Below are positions 42,612-51,236 of a stretch of 64,000 nucleotides of DNA, piece after piece. The DNA is taken from contig DATGQE010000021.1 of the NCBI GenBank assembly GCA_035304345.1, forward strand, positions 60,074-124,073. Reading direction: 5' to 3'. This stretch comes from IDS-8 sp035304345. Its GTDB lineage: Bacteria; Pseudomonadota; Gammaproteobacteria; Steroidobacterales; Woeseiaceae. The notes beneath the pieces were generated by a model. That model was not told the origin of the DNA. It made no database searches and was given only the letters and a program-made list of their open reading frames with translations. Position 1 is the stretch's first letter; each line of letters starts with the position of its first letter. The position numbers were made by a program, and so were the translations under genes.

Positions 42612-43222
42612 CAGAATCGGGTCTCCGGTACCAGCAGGATGTCACCGGCGAACAGCCGGATGTTCTGAGAGGTATCCCCCGACAGCAGGTCTTTCAGGCG
42701 GACACGGCATTTCACCTGGCCGTTCCCGGTCTTGCGAATCACTTCGGCGCGATTGGCGGCGGCGAACTCCGTCAAGCCGCCGACCGCGACGATGACGTCC
42801 AGCACCCGCACGTCTTCGCGATACGGCTGCGGCTGCGGGCTCATCACCTGCCCCACCACCTGGATCTGGTTCGCCTGCCCCTGCTGGGTGACGATGACAC
42901 TCACCTGCGGCATGCGCAGGTAGTCGGACAGCACCGCTTCGATGTCGTCCGCAAGCTGCGTCGGCGTCTTGCCGGAAGCCTGCATGTCCTCGACCAGCGG
43001 GGTGCTGATCTTGCCGTCGGGCCGGACGGGCAGCACGGCCGAGAGACTCTCGTTCTGCCACACGTTGATCTCGAGCACGTCGCCGGGACCGATGACGTAG
43101 TGAGAGGTCAGCTCGGGGATCGTGCATTGCTCGGCCGGCAGCGTGTCGCCGCTGCCGGCGCAGCCCGCGAGAGTGCACGCCACCGCCAGCCACCAGAGCC
43201 GGTCTCTCCAGTTTCTCAACAC
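42611..43222 (-). CDS. Wza-like polysaccharide export lipoprotein
   Basis: About 203 residues with a lipoprotein signal ending in CTLAGC. The Poly_export domain follows (YVIGPGDVLEINVWQNESL) with a SLBB-like segment (IQVVGQVMSPQPQPYRED, VIVAVGGLTEFAAANRAEVI). It forms the outer-membrane/periplasmic export channel. It is shorter than E. coli Wza and lacks its C-terminal membrane helix, as usual in exosortase-type loci. I chose GTG 43222 (or TTG 43219), preceded by GAGG, because it places the signal at the N-terminus; the open frame up to 43312 is less likely. First gene of the assembly operon. Confidence 0.9.
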   Translation of the reverse strand: MLRNWRDRLWWLAVACTLAGCAGSGDTLPAEQCTIPELTSHYVIGPGDVLEINVWQNESLSAVLPVRPDGKISTPLVEDMQASGKTPTQLADDIEAVLSDYLRMPQVSVIVTQQGQANQIQVVGQVMSPQPQPYREDVRVLDVIVAVGGLTEFAAANRAEVIRKTGNGQVKCRVRLKDLLSGDTSQNIRLFAGDILLVPETRF

Positions 43223-43612
43223 GTTCACCTCGCTTTCGGATACGGCGGAACGCGGGTCGATCTCCACGGATCGATCCGGCGCGCGGAAGCAGCCGCCACT
43301 TTGGCACGTCATGGGCTTGCAGGCGCCTTACCGGTTCACAGATTCAGGACGCGGAAGACGGACGCACAGAGAAACCCCACGCTCGCCGAGCTCCGGAGCG
43401 CTGCTACGGCTTCGATCCGATCCGCCGTCCCGGTCTGGCACGGGCTGTGCATATGATCCCCGCGAAGCGGGCGAACCCATCGGTACGCCCGTTTCTTCCT
43501 TCTTGTGCAGGCGAATTCTAGCTGAGAATCCCACCGTTTTTGCGACGGGCGTCGGGATTTTTCGCAAACTGTGACGCCTGCCAACCGGGCCCGTGCGACC
43601 CAGGTGGCACTT
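43223..43612. other. 390-nt intergenic region upstream of the assembly operon
   Basis: It holds a candidate minus-10 for the operon (43515-43520). A plus-strand sigma-54-like string (43436-43451) was rejected. No small gene or riboswitch was seen. Confidence 0.6.
43515..43520 (-). promoter_or_regulatory. candidate minus-10 TAGAAT for the export/assembly operon
   Basis: Minus-strand TAGAAT in a locally AT-richer patch, ~293 nt before the Wza-like start. It would give a ~285-nt leader. No convincing minus-35. Confidence 0.35.
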
Positions 43613-44623
43613 TCAGGACGCCCGCAGCCGCCCGGCCGCCTCCGCCACCGTCTCGAAGCGCTCGATTCCCCGCGCCCGGAGCGTATTCTCGAACATTTCG
43701 AGCGAGCGCCGCGACAGGTTCTTCGGATGCCCCATCACGTGCCACAACGGCACGGCGGGACCGGTGGCCGCCAGCCGCGGCAAGGTCAGCACCTTGGGCT
43801 CGTCGATCGACAGCTCGGCCTCGCGGCTCGCGCCGGCGAGCCGGCGCAGCACCTCGGCCCTGCCCACCGGCTTGCCGGTGCCGTCGCCGAAAGGCCGGCC
43901 GCGGCGGCGGCCCGTCACCTTCTCGGCCAGGCGCCCCCAGTAGTAGCCGAAAGGCAGCCGCTGCGGGGTGACGGGAATCTCGAGGAAGCGGCCGTCCGCC
44001 TCCGGTACGCAGGGCGATGCCCCGAAGCGCCAGCAGGCGTCCCGCGGGGCGGCGCGGAAGTCGAAACCCTTCACGGGATCGTCCAGGAACGCGCCCGGCA
44101 CGACGCTGCTGTCCACGTCGATGCCGCAGGCGAGGAGCGCCGGCCCGAGCCGCTCCCACGGCTCCACGCAGAATCCCCCCGCCCGGTAGGAGACGGGCGG
44201 CTCGCCGCAGGCGTCGGCCAGCACCCGGGCATAACGCGCGACGATGTCGGCGACCTCGTCGTCCGCGAACTCCCGCAACGAGTAGCGCGTGCCGGCGAAC
44301 TGCCATTCGCCATCCGCCCAGCGGGTGTCCTCCCAGTGCGGGTGCACGTGCAACCCCACTTCGTGGCCGGCCCGGGCGATCTGCTCGAGGTGCTTCCGGA
44401 TGCGATCCGCCTCCGTGCCCAGGCGGGGATGCGTCGGGGCGAGCGCCTGCATGCGCACGAGCATGCCGGCGTCGACGTAGAACGTGATGCGGTAGCCATG
44501 CCGCCCGGCGCTCTCGAGCAACGCGGCGCAGGGCTCGAACAGGCACTTGTCGATCGTGCCGCTGCGATGGAAGAAGAGCTCGTAATCCTGGCTCAGGACC
44601 AGGACCGTGTCCCGGGTGATCAC
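43613..44623 (-). CDS. polysaccharide deacetylase-like protein (WalW type)
   Basis: A 336-residue cytoplasmic-looking protein. The N-terminus VLVLSQDYELFFHRSG and the central GHEVGLHVHPHWEDTRW (HVHPHW His cluster) are typical of WalW-like polysaccharide deacetylases; SYRAGGFCVEPWE lies further on. It is related to, but distinct from, the NodB protein at 36198-37238. The start is GTG at 44623. Presumably it removes acetyl groups from sugar intermediates, though activity of this subfamily is poorly known. It stands alone, between the assembly operon and the divergent acyltransferase gene. Confidence 0.83.
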   Translation of the reverse strand: MITRDTVLVLSQDYELFFHRSGTIDKCLFEPCAALLESAGRHGYRITFYVDAGMLVRMQALAPTHPRLGTEADRIRKHLEQIARAGHEVGLHVHPHWEDTRWADGEWQFAGTRYSLREFADDEVADIVARYARVLADACGEPPVSYRAGGFCVEPWERLGPALLACGIDVDSSVVPGAFLDDPVKGFDFRAAPRDACWRFGASPCVPEADGRFLEIPVTPQRLPFGYYWGRLAEKVTGRRRGRPFGDGTGKPVGRAEVLRRLAGASREAELSIDEPKVLTLPRLAATGPAVPLWHVMGHPKNLSRRSLEMFENTLRARGIERFETVAEAAGRLRAS

Positions 44624-44755
44624 GGCGCCCCCGCCCCGGGTCCGCCGCGCGGCGCCGGCCGACGGGTACCGGTGACGGCGGAGAAACGGCGCGTGGCATC
44701 GTGCAGGGGTCGGGGCATTGTACGGCGCTCCGCGGGCCCAAGCCCGGGGGCCGCC

Positions 44756-44761
44756 ATTCTA
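44756..44761 (-). promoter_or_regulatory. candidate minus-10 TAGAAT for the WalW-type gene
   Basis: Minus-strand TAGAATGGCGG, the third exact copy of this 11-mer. It lies ~130 nt upstream of the GTG at 44623. A further TACAAT (minus, 44717-44722) is an alternative. Confidence 0.35.
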
Positions 44762-44862
44762 GCCGCGCCGGCGCCCGGCGCCTACCGCGCGGCCGGCGGC
44801 CGTGACGGCGTTCGCCGGCCCGAGTGCGACGGGCTCCACGGGCCGGAGCGCCGGGATGAAGG

Positions 44863-44868
44863 TAGAAT
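44863..44868 (+). promoter_or_regulatory. candidate minus-10 TAGAAT for the acyltransferase gene
   Basis: TAGAAT on the plus strand 28 nt before GTG 44897, so the transcript would have a ~22-nt leader. The minus-35 is not clear. Confidence 0.4.
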
Positions 44869-44896
44869 CGACTCACCCGTTGACTCGCGCGCGGAT

Positions 44897-45949
44897 GTGA
44901 CCGGCAAGCTGTCCACCGAGTACACCGTACGAAAGGCCGATCCGGTCGCCGACCGCCATCGCATCCTCGAGCTCTGGAGCCGCATCACGAGCGGCGCGGC
45001 GCCGGACGCCGACAAGCTCGATCGCTTCTACCTCGACAACCCGGCCGGGCCGGGCACCATTTACCTGCTGTGGCACGAGCCGAGCAACGCCGCGGTCGGA
45101 GTGGCGTGTGTCGCCCGGCGTGACGTGCTGGTGGACGGGAAGCTGCGCAAGGGCGCGGTGTGCGGCGACCTGTACATCGATCGCGCCCATCGGAGCCTCG
45201 GGCCGACGCTGCTCCTGAACCGGCACATCCTGGACGAGCTCAGCCGCGACTACGAGCTCTACTACGCGTTCCCGAACGCGCGCGCTGCCCCGACGATCGC
45301 GGCCCTGCGCCGTCCGCTCGAGGGCAAGCTCCTCGAGCTGGTCCTGCCGTTGCGCGTGGAGCCTTACCTGGAGCGCTGGCTGCCGGGGCCGCTCGCCCGG
45401 ATCCTGGCCATCCCCGGCCAGCTCGCGCTCGACCTCTGGCGGAAGCCGCGCCTGGCGGCCGCGGCCAGCCGTCATGTCGCGGTCGAGGCAGACGACGCCT
45501 TCCTGGACCGGCTGTGGCAGTCGGTCGCCGCCGCCGGAGACGCCGCCCTGGGCGTCCGGGACAGCACGTTCCTGCAATGGCGGCTGCGCTGCCGCAGCTC
45601 TGGCAACCCGCAGGTGTTCGGCGTGGCGCGCGCCGACGGTACCCCGGCGGCCTACGTCGCCTGGGAGCAGGCGAGAGACGGCGGCATTCACGTGCTCGAC
45701 GTGCTGAGCCTCGACACGGCGGACTTCCGCGGCGCTTACGCGCTGTTCGTCACGGCCATGCGCCAGGCCGGGGTCCGCTCCGTGTCCGCCCGCCAGGCGA
45801 CCGGGTGGCCGGACCGCGTCCGCTTCTTGCGAAAGCTGGGTTTCGTTCCGGCACGCGAGGTCACGGTCTTCATCGGCGCGGAACCCGCGCTGCAGTCGCG
45901 GCTCGCCAGCCGCCCGCTCTACGTCAACGCCATCGACAGCGACGTGTAG
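44897..45949 (+). CDS. GNAT-type N-acyltransferase
   Basis: A 350-residue protein with two GNAT-like halves. The first has VGVACVARRDVLVDGKL and RKGAVCGDLYIDRAHRSLG (acetyl-CoA binding strand/loop region), followed by an ALYYAFPNA-type strand. The second half (FGVARADGTPAAYVAWEQ, VLDVLSLD, KLGFVPAREV) repeats the fold. Such twin-GNAT proteins occur in polysaccharide and exosortase loci and may acylate an aminosugar. The start is GTG 44897. It is divergent from the WalW gene and convergent with prsK, the two stops lying in an inverted repeat. Confidence 0.78.
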   Translation: MTGKLSTEYTVRKADPVADRHRILELWSRITSGAAPDADKLDRFYLDNPAGPGTIYLLWHEPSNAAVGVACVARRDVLVDGKLRKGAVCGDLYIDRAHRSLGPTLLLNRHILDELSRDYELYYAFPNARAAPTIAALRRPLEGKLLELVLPLRVEPYLERWLPGPLARILAIPGQLALDLWRKPRLAAAASRHVAVEADDAFLDRLWQSVAAAGDAALGVRDSTFLQWRLRCRSSGNPQVFGVARADGTPAAYVAWEQARDGGIHVLDVLSLDTADFRGAYALFVTAMRQAGVRSVSARQATGWPDRVRFLRKLGFVPAREVTVFIGAEPALQSRLASRPLYVNAIDSDV

Positions 45950-46001
45950 GCGCGCGCAAGGCTCGCCCCGCACGGCGAAGTCGGCGGAGCTGCGCGCCTA
46001 C
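45946..46001. terminator. inverted repeat between convergent genes, possible bidirectional terminator
   Basis: Arms GTAGGCGCGC at 45946-45955 and GCGCGCCTAC at 45992-46001 flank a 36-nt GC-rich spacer. Each arm contains the stop codon of one convergent gene (TAG of the acyltransferase, TAG of prsK on the minus strand). No T-run follows, so it is at best an unusual terminator. Confidence 0.4.
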
Positions 46002-48040
46002 GACACCGGCAGGCGTATCCTAAACGTCGTGCCGACGCCGGGCTCGGACGTGATCTCCACGTGCCCGCCCAGGCTTCTCACGTACTCCCGCGCCTGGTAG
46101 GCGCCGATCCCCATGCTCTGGCTGCCCTTGGTGCTGTCGAACGGCCGGAACAGGCGTTCGCGGATGAACTCCGCCGTCATGCCGCAGCCGTCGTCGGCGA
46201 TGGAGACCTGCACGACGCCGTCGACGAGCTCCGCCGCCACCGTGACGCGGCCGTCCTTGCCGGTCGCCTCCTGCGCGTTCTTCACGAGGTGCTCGAAGAT
46301 GGTCGTCAGCCGCTCCGGGTCCGCGCGCACGACGATCGGGTCGGAGCCGAGGTGCAGCTCCGGCTGCGGCAGCCGCGGCTGGCTGCGCTTGACCGCCTTC
46401 CTCAGCACCTCGAAGAGATCGGTGTCCTCGGGTGCGGGCTCCTTGGTGGCGCTCGAGAGCTGCTCCATCAGGCGCTTCATGCGCGAGACCGAGTGCGCGA
46501 TCGTCGCGATGGCGTCGTCGACGAACTGCGGGTTGTGCCGGAAGCGCTCGGCGTTCTTGACGACCATCGACTGCTGCGCCAGCAGGTTGTTGAGATCGTG
46601 CATCAGGAAGGCGGTCAGGCGATTGTAGGCGCCGAACTGGCTCGCCTCGGCGAGGCGCCGGTCGGCTTCGGCCTGGCTGATGTGGGTCGCGACGTGGCGC
46701 CCGACGGTGCGCAGCAGGTCGTGATCCTCGAAATTGAGCGACGGCACGACGCGCGGCTTGACGAGCACGATGAAGCCCGAGAGCCGGTCGCCCAGCAGCA
46801 ACGGTACGACCAGCCACCATTCGCGCGAGGCATTGAGCCACGCCGGCAGCTCGAGATCGTCGTAGCGCGCGGGCTCGCGCATCAGCTCCTCGAGATCCAC
46901 GGTCCACTGGCGCTCGCGCAGGAACCGCACGAGGCTCGAGCTCTCGTCCAGCGGGGCCACCGTCGGGATCTCGTGACGCCACGAGGCGATCGGGAGATAG
47001 GGCTCCCCCTCCCGTTCCTGCGCCCACACGACGCCGCCGGGGCTGTTCACGATCTGCGCCACGGCCCGGACGGAGGTCGTCGGCACGTTGTCGAGCCCGG
47101 AGTCCGTGAGCGTGGCGATGAAGCGCAGCCACTCCTTGCGGTAGTCGTACTTGTACTGGAAGAACGTCTTCATCAGGAAGACGCGGACGCGGGCCCGCGT
47201 CGAGGGCGACACCGCGAGCACCGCCACCAGCGCGATCACGGCGACGATGAACACGATGCCCGCGACCTCGCTCCAGGAGCCCGCGTAGGTCGTGACGTAG
47301 TAATGGCCCATGACGGCGAGCACGACGTAGATCGCGCTCGCCGCCAGGGCGAAGGAATAGAACACGATCTGGCGCGGGAACTGCACGTCGAACGACAGGC
47401 TGAACGTGCGCCAGATGCCGACGGCGAGCGGCACCGCGAACAGGCTGTTCACGAACCCGCGGGCGGCCCAGTATTCCCGCTCCGTCGAGGCGCCGGCGAT
47501 CACCAGCACGAACGGCACGAGATCGAAGATGAACATGCCCGCAACGGCGACGCAGAAATAGTTCAGGCCGAAACGCGAATCGACCGGCGAGTTGCGGTAG
47601 ATCTGCTCGACCGCGCTCAGGATGAGCACCGACATGAGGTAGCCGAAGCCGACGATCGCGATCAGCGCGGGAGGGTCGGGGGATCTCACGACATACCACG
47701 CGAACGGGATGGCGGCGATCAGCAGGATGAGGACGCCGTAGCGGGAAGCGACGCGCTCGGCGAGCCGCGACGGATCGATCTGGCGGAGCACGGCCATCAG
47801 GGCGACCAGCCACGCGAAGTAGCGCAGCCACTCGATGACGACCGTGATCGAGGTCGGCGTGAGGTAGCCCAGGCTCTGCAGGCCGAGGACGGCGCCCCAG
47901 AGCACGGAGGCGCCGCAGGCCGACGCCACGAGCTGGGAGCGCGGGCTGTTCTTCCACCGGCTGAGCAGCAACGCCGTCAGGATCGCGAAGACGGTCATCG
48001 CGATCGCGTAGCCGATGGCGGCGATTTCGTAGGTCTGCAT
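45998..48040 (-). CDS. prsK: PrsK-type sensor histidine kinase (exosortase A/PEP-CTERM system)
   Basis: A 680-residue membrane sensor kinase. The N-terminal ~290 residues contain about eight to nine hydrophobic segments (MASE-like), then a GAF-like region (~310-470), an H-box LMHDLNNLLAQQSMV with phospho-acceptor His, and an HATPase_c domain (LVKNAQEAT N-box, ADDGCGM G1, GIGAYQAREYVRSLGGHVE G2). This architecture matches PrsK, which works with the sigma-54-dependent regulator PrsR to switch on exopolysaccharide and PEP-CTERM genes. No PrsR gene is in the window. A sigma-54 promoter with paired upstream repeats lies at 15757-15967. Confidence 0.9.
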   Translation of the reverse strand: MQTYEIAAIGYAIAMTVFAILTALLLSRWKNSPRSQLVASACGASVLWGAVLGLQSLGYLTPTSITVVIEWLRYFAWLVALMAVLRQIDPSRLAERVASRYGVLILLIAAIPFAWYVVRSPDPPALIAIVGFGYLMSVLILSAVEQIYRNSPVDSRFGLNYFCVAVAGMFIFDLVPFVLVIAGASTEREYWAARGFVNSLFAVPLAVGIWRTFSLSFDVQFPRQIVFYSFALAASAIYVVLAVMGHYYVTTYAGSWSEVAGIVFIVAVIALVAVLAVSPSTRARVRVFLMKTFFQYKYDYRKEWLRFIATLTDSGLDNVPTTSVRAVAQIVNSPGGVVWAQEREGEPYLPIASWRHEIPTVAPLDESSSLVRFLRERQWTVDLEELMREPARYDDLELPAWLNASREWWLVVPLLLGDRLSGFIVLVKPRVVPSLNFEDHDLLRTVGRHVATHISQAEADRRLAEASQFGAYNRLTAFLMHDLNNLLAQQSMVVKNAERFRHNPQFVDDAIATIAHSVSRMKRLMEQLSSATKEPAPEDTDLFEVLRKAVKRSQPRLPQPELHLGSDPIVVRADPERLTTIFEHLVKNAQEATGKDGRVTVAAELVDGVVQVSIADDGCGMTAEFIRERLFRPFDSTKGSQSMGIGAYQAREYVRSLGGHVEITSEPGVGTTFRIRLPVS

Positions 48041-48066
48041 TGGCGCCCGCCCCCCTTCAGGCGCCT

Positions 48067-48072
48067 ATTCTA
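48067..48072 (-). promoter_or_regulatory. candidate minus-10 TAGAAT for prsK
   Basis: Minus-strand TAGAAT 26 nt before the prsK ATG at 48040, giving a short leader. The gap to the upstream mutase gene (112 nt) is also large enough for a separate promoter. Confidence 0.38.
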
Positions 48073-48152
48073 CGTGCCGGGCGTGCAGGCGCACGCCTTG
48101 AAGGAGCGAAGCGGCCGGAAACGCGCCCCGGCCCCTGCAGGATCGCGGGCGC

Positions 48153-49526
48153 CTACCCGTCCAGCAACGCGAGGATCTCCTCGACCTTCTCCTGCATCAG
48201 CTTCTTGTCGCCGCGGCTCTCGACGTTCAGACGGATCACCGGTTCCGTGTTCGAGGCACGCAGGTTGAAGCGCCACTGGTCGAACTCGATGCTCACGCCG
48301 TCGGTTTCGTCCACGCTGTTCGCGTCCGGGGCGTACCGGTCGCGGATCGCGCGGATCGCGGCCTGCGCGTCGGCCACCTTGCGGTTGATCTCGCCGCTCG
48401 CCGGGAACTTCTCCATGCGGTCGTCCACCAGCTCGGCCAGCGGGACCCCGCTCTTGCACACGAGCTCGGCCACGAGCAGCCACGGGATCATGCCGCTGTC
48501 GCAGTAGAAGAAATCGCGGAAGTAGTGATGCGCGCTCATCTCGCCGCCGTAGAGCCCGTTCTCCTTGCGCATCGTCTCCTTCATGAAGGAGTGCCCGGAC
48601 TTGCTCTGCACCGGCCGGCCGCCGTGCTCGCGGACGATCTCGATCGTGTTCCAGGTGAGCCGCGGGTCGTACACGATGGCCGGACCGCCGTCGCCGCCGG
48701 GGCGCGCCCCTGCCGCCTCGAGCTGCGACTGCGCCAGCAGCCCGACGATGTAGTACCCCTCGATGAAGCGCCCGTTGCCGTCGAAAAAGAAACAGCGGTC
48801 GAAATCCCCGTCCCACGCAATGCCGAGGGCGGCGTTGCTCCCGGTGATCGCGTCGATCGTCGGCTTGCGGTTCTCGCTCAGCATCGGGTTCGGCACGCCA
48901 TTCGGGAAACGGCCGTCCGCCTCGTGATGCACTTTCACGAACTCGAACGGCAGGTGCGGCTCCAGGCGATCGAGGGAGAGCCCTGCCCCGCCGTTCCCGG
49001 CATTCGTGACGATGCGCAGCCTCGAGAGCGCGTCGCGGTCGATGAAAGACAAGAGGCGCGAGACGTAACGGTCCGCGATGTCGACCGACTTGCGCTCGCC
49101 CTCGCGGCTCCCCTTCCGGCGCTCGTCGCGCTCGGCCAGCGCGCGAATCTCCTGGAGCCCGGTGTCGCCGCTGATCGGCCGCGCCTCTTCGCGCACCAGC
49201 TTGAGCCCGTTGTAATCGGCCGGGTTGTGGCTCGCGGTGACCATGATGCCGCCATCGGCCCCGAGCTCGCCGGTTGCGAAATAAACCATCTCCGTGCCGC
49301 CGAGGCCGATGTCCAGGACGTCGGCGCCCGCCTCCCGGACGCCGGCGGAAACGGCGTCGGCGAACTCGGGACTCGTCAGGCGGATGTCACGCCCGAGCAC
49401 GATCGTCTTCGCATCGAGGAACTCGACCAGCGCGTTCCCGACGCGATAGGCGATGTCGACGTTGAGCTCGTTGGGGATCTGCCCACGGATGTCGTAGGCC
49501 TTGAAACATTCGATTTTGAGAGGCAT
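48153..49526 (-). CDS. manB: phosphomannomutase/phosphoglucomutase
   Basis: A 457-residue alpha-D-phosphohexomutase interconverting hexose 6- and 1-phosphates, feeding GDP-mannose and UDP-glucose synthesis. The active-site phosphoserine is in VTASHNPADYNG, the metal-binding loop in WDGDFDRCFFFD, the sugar-binding loop in GGEMSAHHYF, and the phosphate loop in RASNTEPVIRL. It resembles the AlgC/ManB dual-specificity enzymes. ATG 49526 fits the family start, with AAGGAG upstream; ATG 49550 is an alternative. It lies 88 nt downstream of manC. Confidence 0.94.
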   Translation of the reverse strand: MPLKIECFKAYDIRGQIPNELNVDIAYRVGNALVEFLDAKTIVLGRDIRLTSPEFADAVSAGVREAGADVLDIGLGGTEMVYFATGELGADGGIMVTASHNPADYNGLKLVREEARPISGDTGLQEIRALAERDERRKGSREGERKSVDIADRYVSRLLSFIDRDALSRLRIVTNAGNGGAGLSLDRLEPHLPFEFVKVHHEADGRFPNGVPNPMLSENRKPTIDAITGSNAALGIAWDGDFDRCFFFDGNGRFIEGYYIVGLLAQSQLEAAGARPGGDGGPAIVYDPRLTWNTIEIVREHGGRPVQSKSGHSFMKETMRKENGLYGGEMSAHHYFRDFFYCDSGMIPWLLVAELVCKSGVPLAELVDDRMEKFPASGEINRKVADAQAAIRAIRDRYAPDANSVDETDGVSIEFDQWRFNLRASNTEPVIRLNVESRGDKKLMQEKVEEILALLDG

Positions 49527-49614
49527 GAGCGGAGAACGCTCCTTGGTCATGGGCCGCGAATCGACGCTGAAATTATGGCAGAAAACCCCGCCGGCCGGCG
49601 CACGGCGGGTGCTC

Positions 49615-51048
49615 CTACGTGTTCGTCCCCTCGCGGCCGTAATTGTCCTCGAGGCGCACGATGTCGTCCTCGCCCAGGTAATCGCCGCACTGCACCTCGA
49701 TGATGTGCACGGGCTCGGTCCCCGGGTTGGCGATACGGTGCACGGTGCCGACGGGAATGTAGGTCGACTCGTTCACCCCGAGATCGAACACCTCGTCGTC
49801 GCGCGTGATCCGCGCGGTGCCCCTGACGACGACCCAGTGCTCGGCCCGATGCGCGTGCTTCTGCAGCGACAGGACCGCCCCGGGATTCACGATCAGGCGT
49901 TTCACCTGGAAGCCGTCCGCGCTGTCGATCGAGTCGTAGCTGCCCCACGGCCGGAATACCTGCCGGTGCAGCTTCGTTTCCTCGCGCTCGTCCGCCTTCA
50001 GCCGGTCGACGAGGGCCTTGACGTCCTGCGACCGGTCCTTGCGCGCCACGAGCACCGCGTCCTTGTCCTCGACCACCACGACGCCGTCCAGGCCGACGAT
50101 GCCGACCAGCCGGCTCCCTGCCCGGACGTAGCTGTCGCGGCAATCGTGCACGACGACGTCGCCGAGCAGCGTGTTGCCGTGCTCGTCCTTCGGGCTCACG
50201 TCGTGCAGCGCTTCCCAGGAGCCGACGTCGCTCCAGCCGGTCGCGAGAGGCACGACGACCGCGCGATCGGTCTTCTCGAGCACCGCGTAGTCGATGGAAT
50301 CCACGGGGCTGGCGCGGAAGGCTTCGGCATCGGGCCGCAGGAAATCCGTGTCCTCTCTCGACTCCCGAATACTGTGCCGGCAGGCCTCCACGATCGCCGG
50401 CGCGAACTTCGCGAGCTCTTCCAGCCACACGTCGGCGCGGAAAAGGAAGATGCCGGCGTTCCAGTAGTGACGCCCGCTCTCCACCAGCCGCGCGGCGGTC
50501 GCCTCGTCCGGCTTTTCGACGAAGGAGCGTACCGGGGTCGCGCCTTCGCCGCGCACGTCGGCTTCGATGTACCCGTAGCCCGTGTGTGCAAACGCGGGCA
50601 CGACGCCGAAGGTCACGAGCTTGCCGGCTTCCGCTGCCTGCCGCCCCTGCTCCACCGCGGCGGCGAAAGCGTCACGGTCGGCGATCACGTGGTCGGCCGG
50701 CATGATGAGCAGCAGCGGAGAACCGCCGCCGTTCGTGCGGCGCTCGGCGACGAGCGCCGCCAGCGCCGCGGCCGGTGCGGTGTTGCGCCCTTCGGGCTCG
50801 AGGACGATGGTCGCCTCGACACCCACGCGCCGGAGCTGCTCGGCGACCAGGAAACGGTGGGCGTCGTTGCAGACGACGATGGCCGCCGGGGCGACACCGG
50901 GCCGGCCGGCGAGCCGGAGCGCGGTCTCCTCCAGCATCGTGCGCTCCCCGGTCAGGGGCAGGAGCTGCTTCGGGTACAGCGAGCGCGACGCGGGCCACAG
51001 CCGTGTGCCCGAACCGCCCGACAGTATGACTGGCTGGATGATGCTCAT
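49615..51048 (-). CDS. manC: mannose-1-phosphate guanylyltransferase / mannose-6-phosphate isomerase
   Basis: A 477-residue bifunctional type II PMI-GMP enzyme. The N-terminal pyrophosphorylase has LSGGSGTRLWPASRSLYPKQ and FVEKPDEATA (the substrate-binding EKP). The C-terminal cupin has the isomerase signature RPWGSYDSID, and HAHRAEHWVVVRGTA is the metal-binding region. It makes GDP-mannose together with the mutase encoded next. Clustered with ugd upstream. Confidence 0.95.
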   Translation of the reverse strand: MSIIQPVILSGGSGTRLWPASRSLYPKQLLPLTGERTMLEETALRLAGRPGVAPAAIVVCNDAHRFLVAEQLRRVGVEATIVLEPEGRNTAPAAALAALVAERRTNGGGSPLLLIMPADHVIADRDAFAAAVEQGRQAAEAGKLVTFGVVPAFAHTGYGYIEADVRGEGATPVRSFVEKPDEATAARLVESGRHYWNAGIFLFRADVWLEELAKFAPAIVEACRHSIRESREDTDFLRPDAEAFRASPVDSIDYAVLEKTDRAVVVPLATGWSDVGSWEALHDVSPKDEHGNTLLGDVVVHDCRDSYVRAGSRLVGIVGLDGVVVVEDKDAVLVARKDRSQDVKALVDRLKADEREETKLHRQVFRPWGSYDSIDSADGFQVKRLIVNPGAVLSLQKHAHRAEHWVVVRGTARITRDDEVFDLGVNESTYIPVGTVHRIANPGTEPVHIIEVQCGDYLGEDDIVRLEDNYGREGTNT

Positions 51049-51062
51049 GCCTCGACAACCCT

Positions 51063-51215
51063 CCCTGCAGGAGCGCGCATCGGCATCCCGTCCGACTGCG
51101 CGCCGTCCTCACCTTGTAGGAGCGCGCATCGCGCGCGACGTCCGGTTCCCGCACCCGCCCGTACGGACAGAAGCCGCGAGCGATCGCGCGCAGTGCGCGG
51201 CATCGCGCGATTCCC
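51063..51215. repeat. cluster of REP-like GC-rich short palindromes
   Basis: Copies of a GGAGCGCGCATCG-type unit occur at about 51067-51080 and 51112-51138 (TGTAGGAGCGCGCATCGCGC), followed by related inverted sequence (GCGATCGCGCGCAG ... GCATCGCGCGATT) to ~51211. They fill the gap between ugd and manC. Elements like these are typical of REP families in gammaproteobacteria. Confidence 0.7.
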
Positions 51216-51236
51216 GGTACGAGGCGCCCGGTAGGC

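Noticed and set aside
43436..43451. Sigma-54-like string TGGCACGGGCTGTGCA
   Set aside because: The minus-12 element lacks the conserved T (GTGC instead of TTGC). It points rightward on the plus strand while the flanking genes are on the minus strand, and the nearest plus gene is 1.4 kb away.
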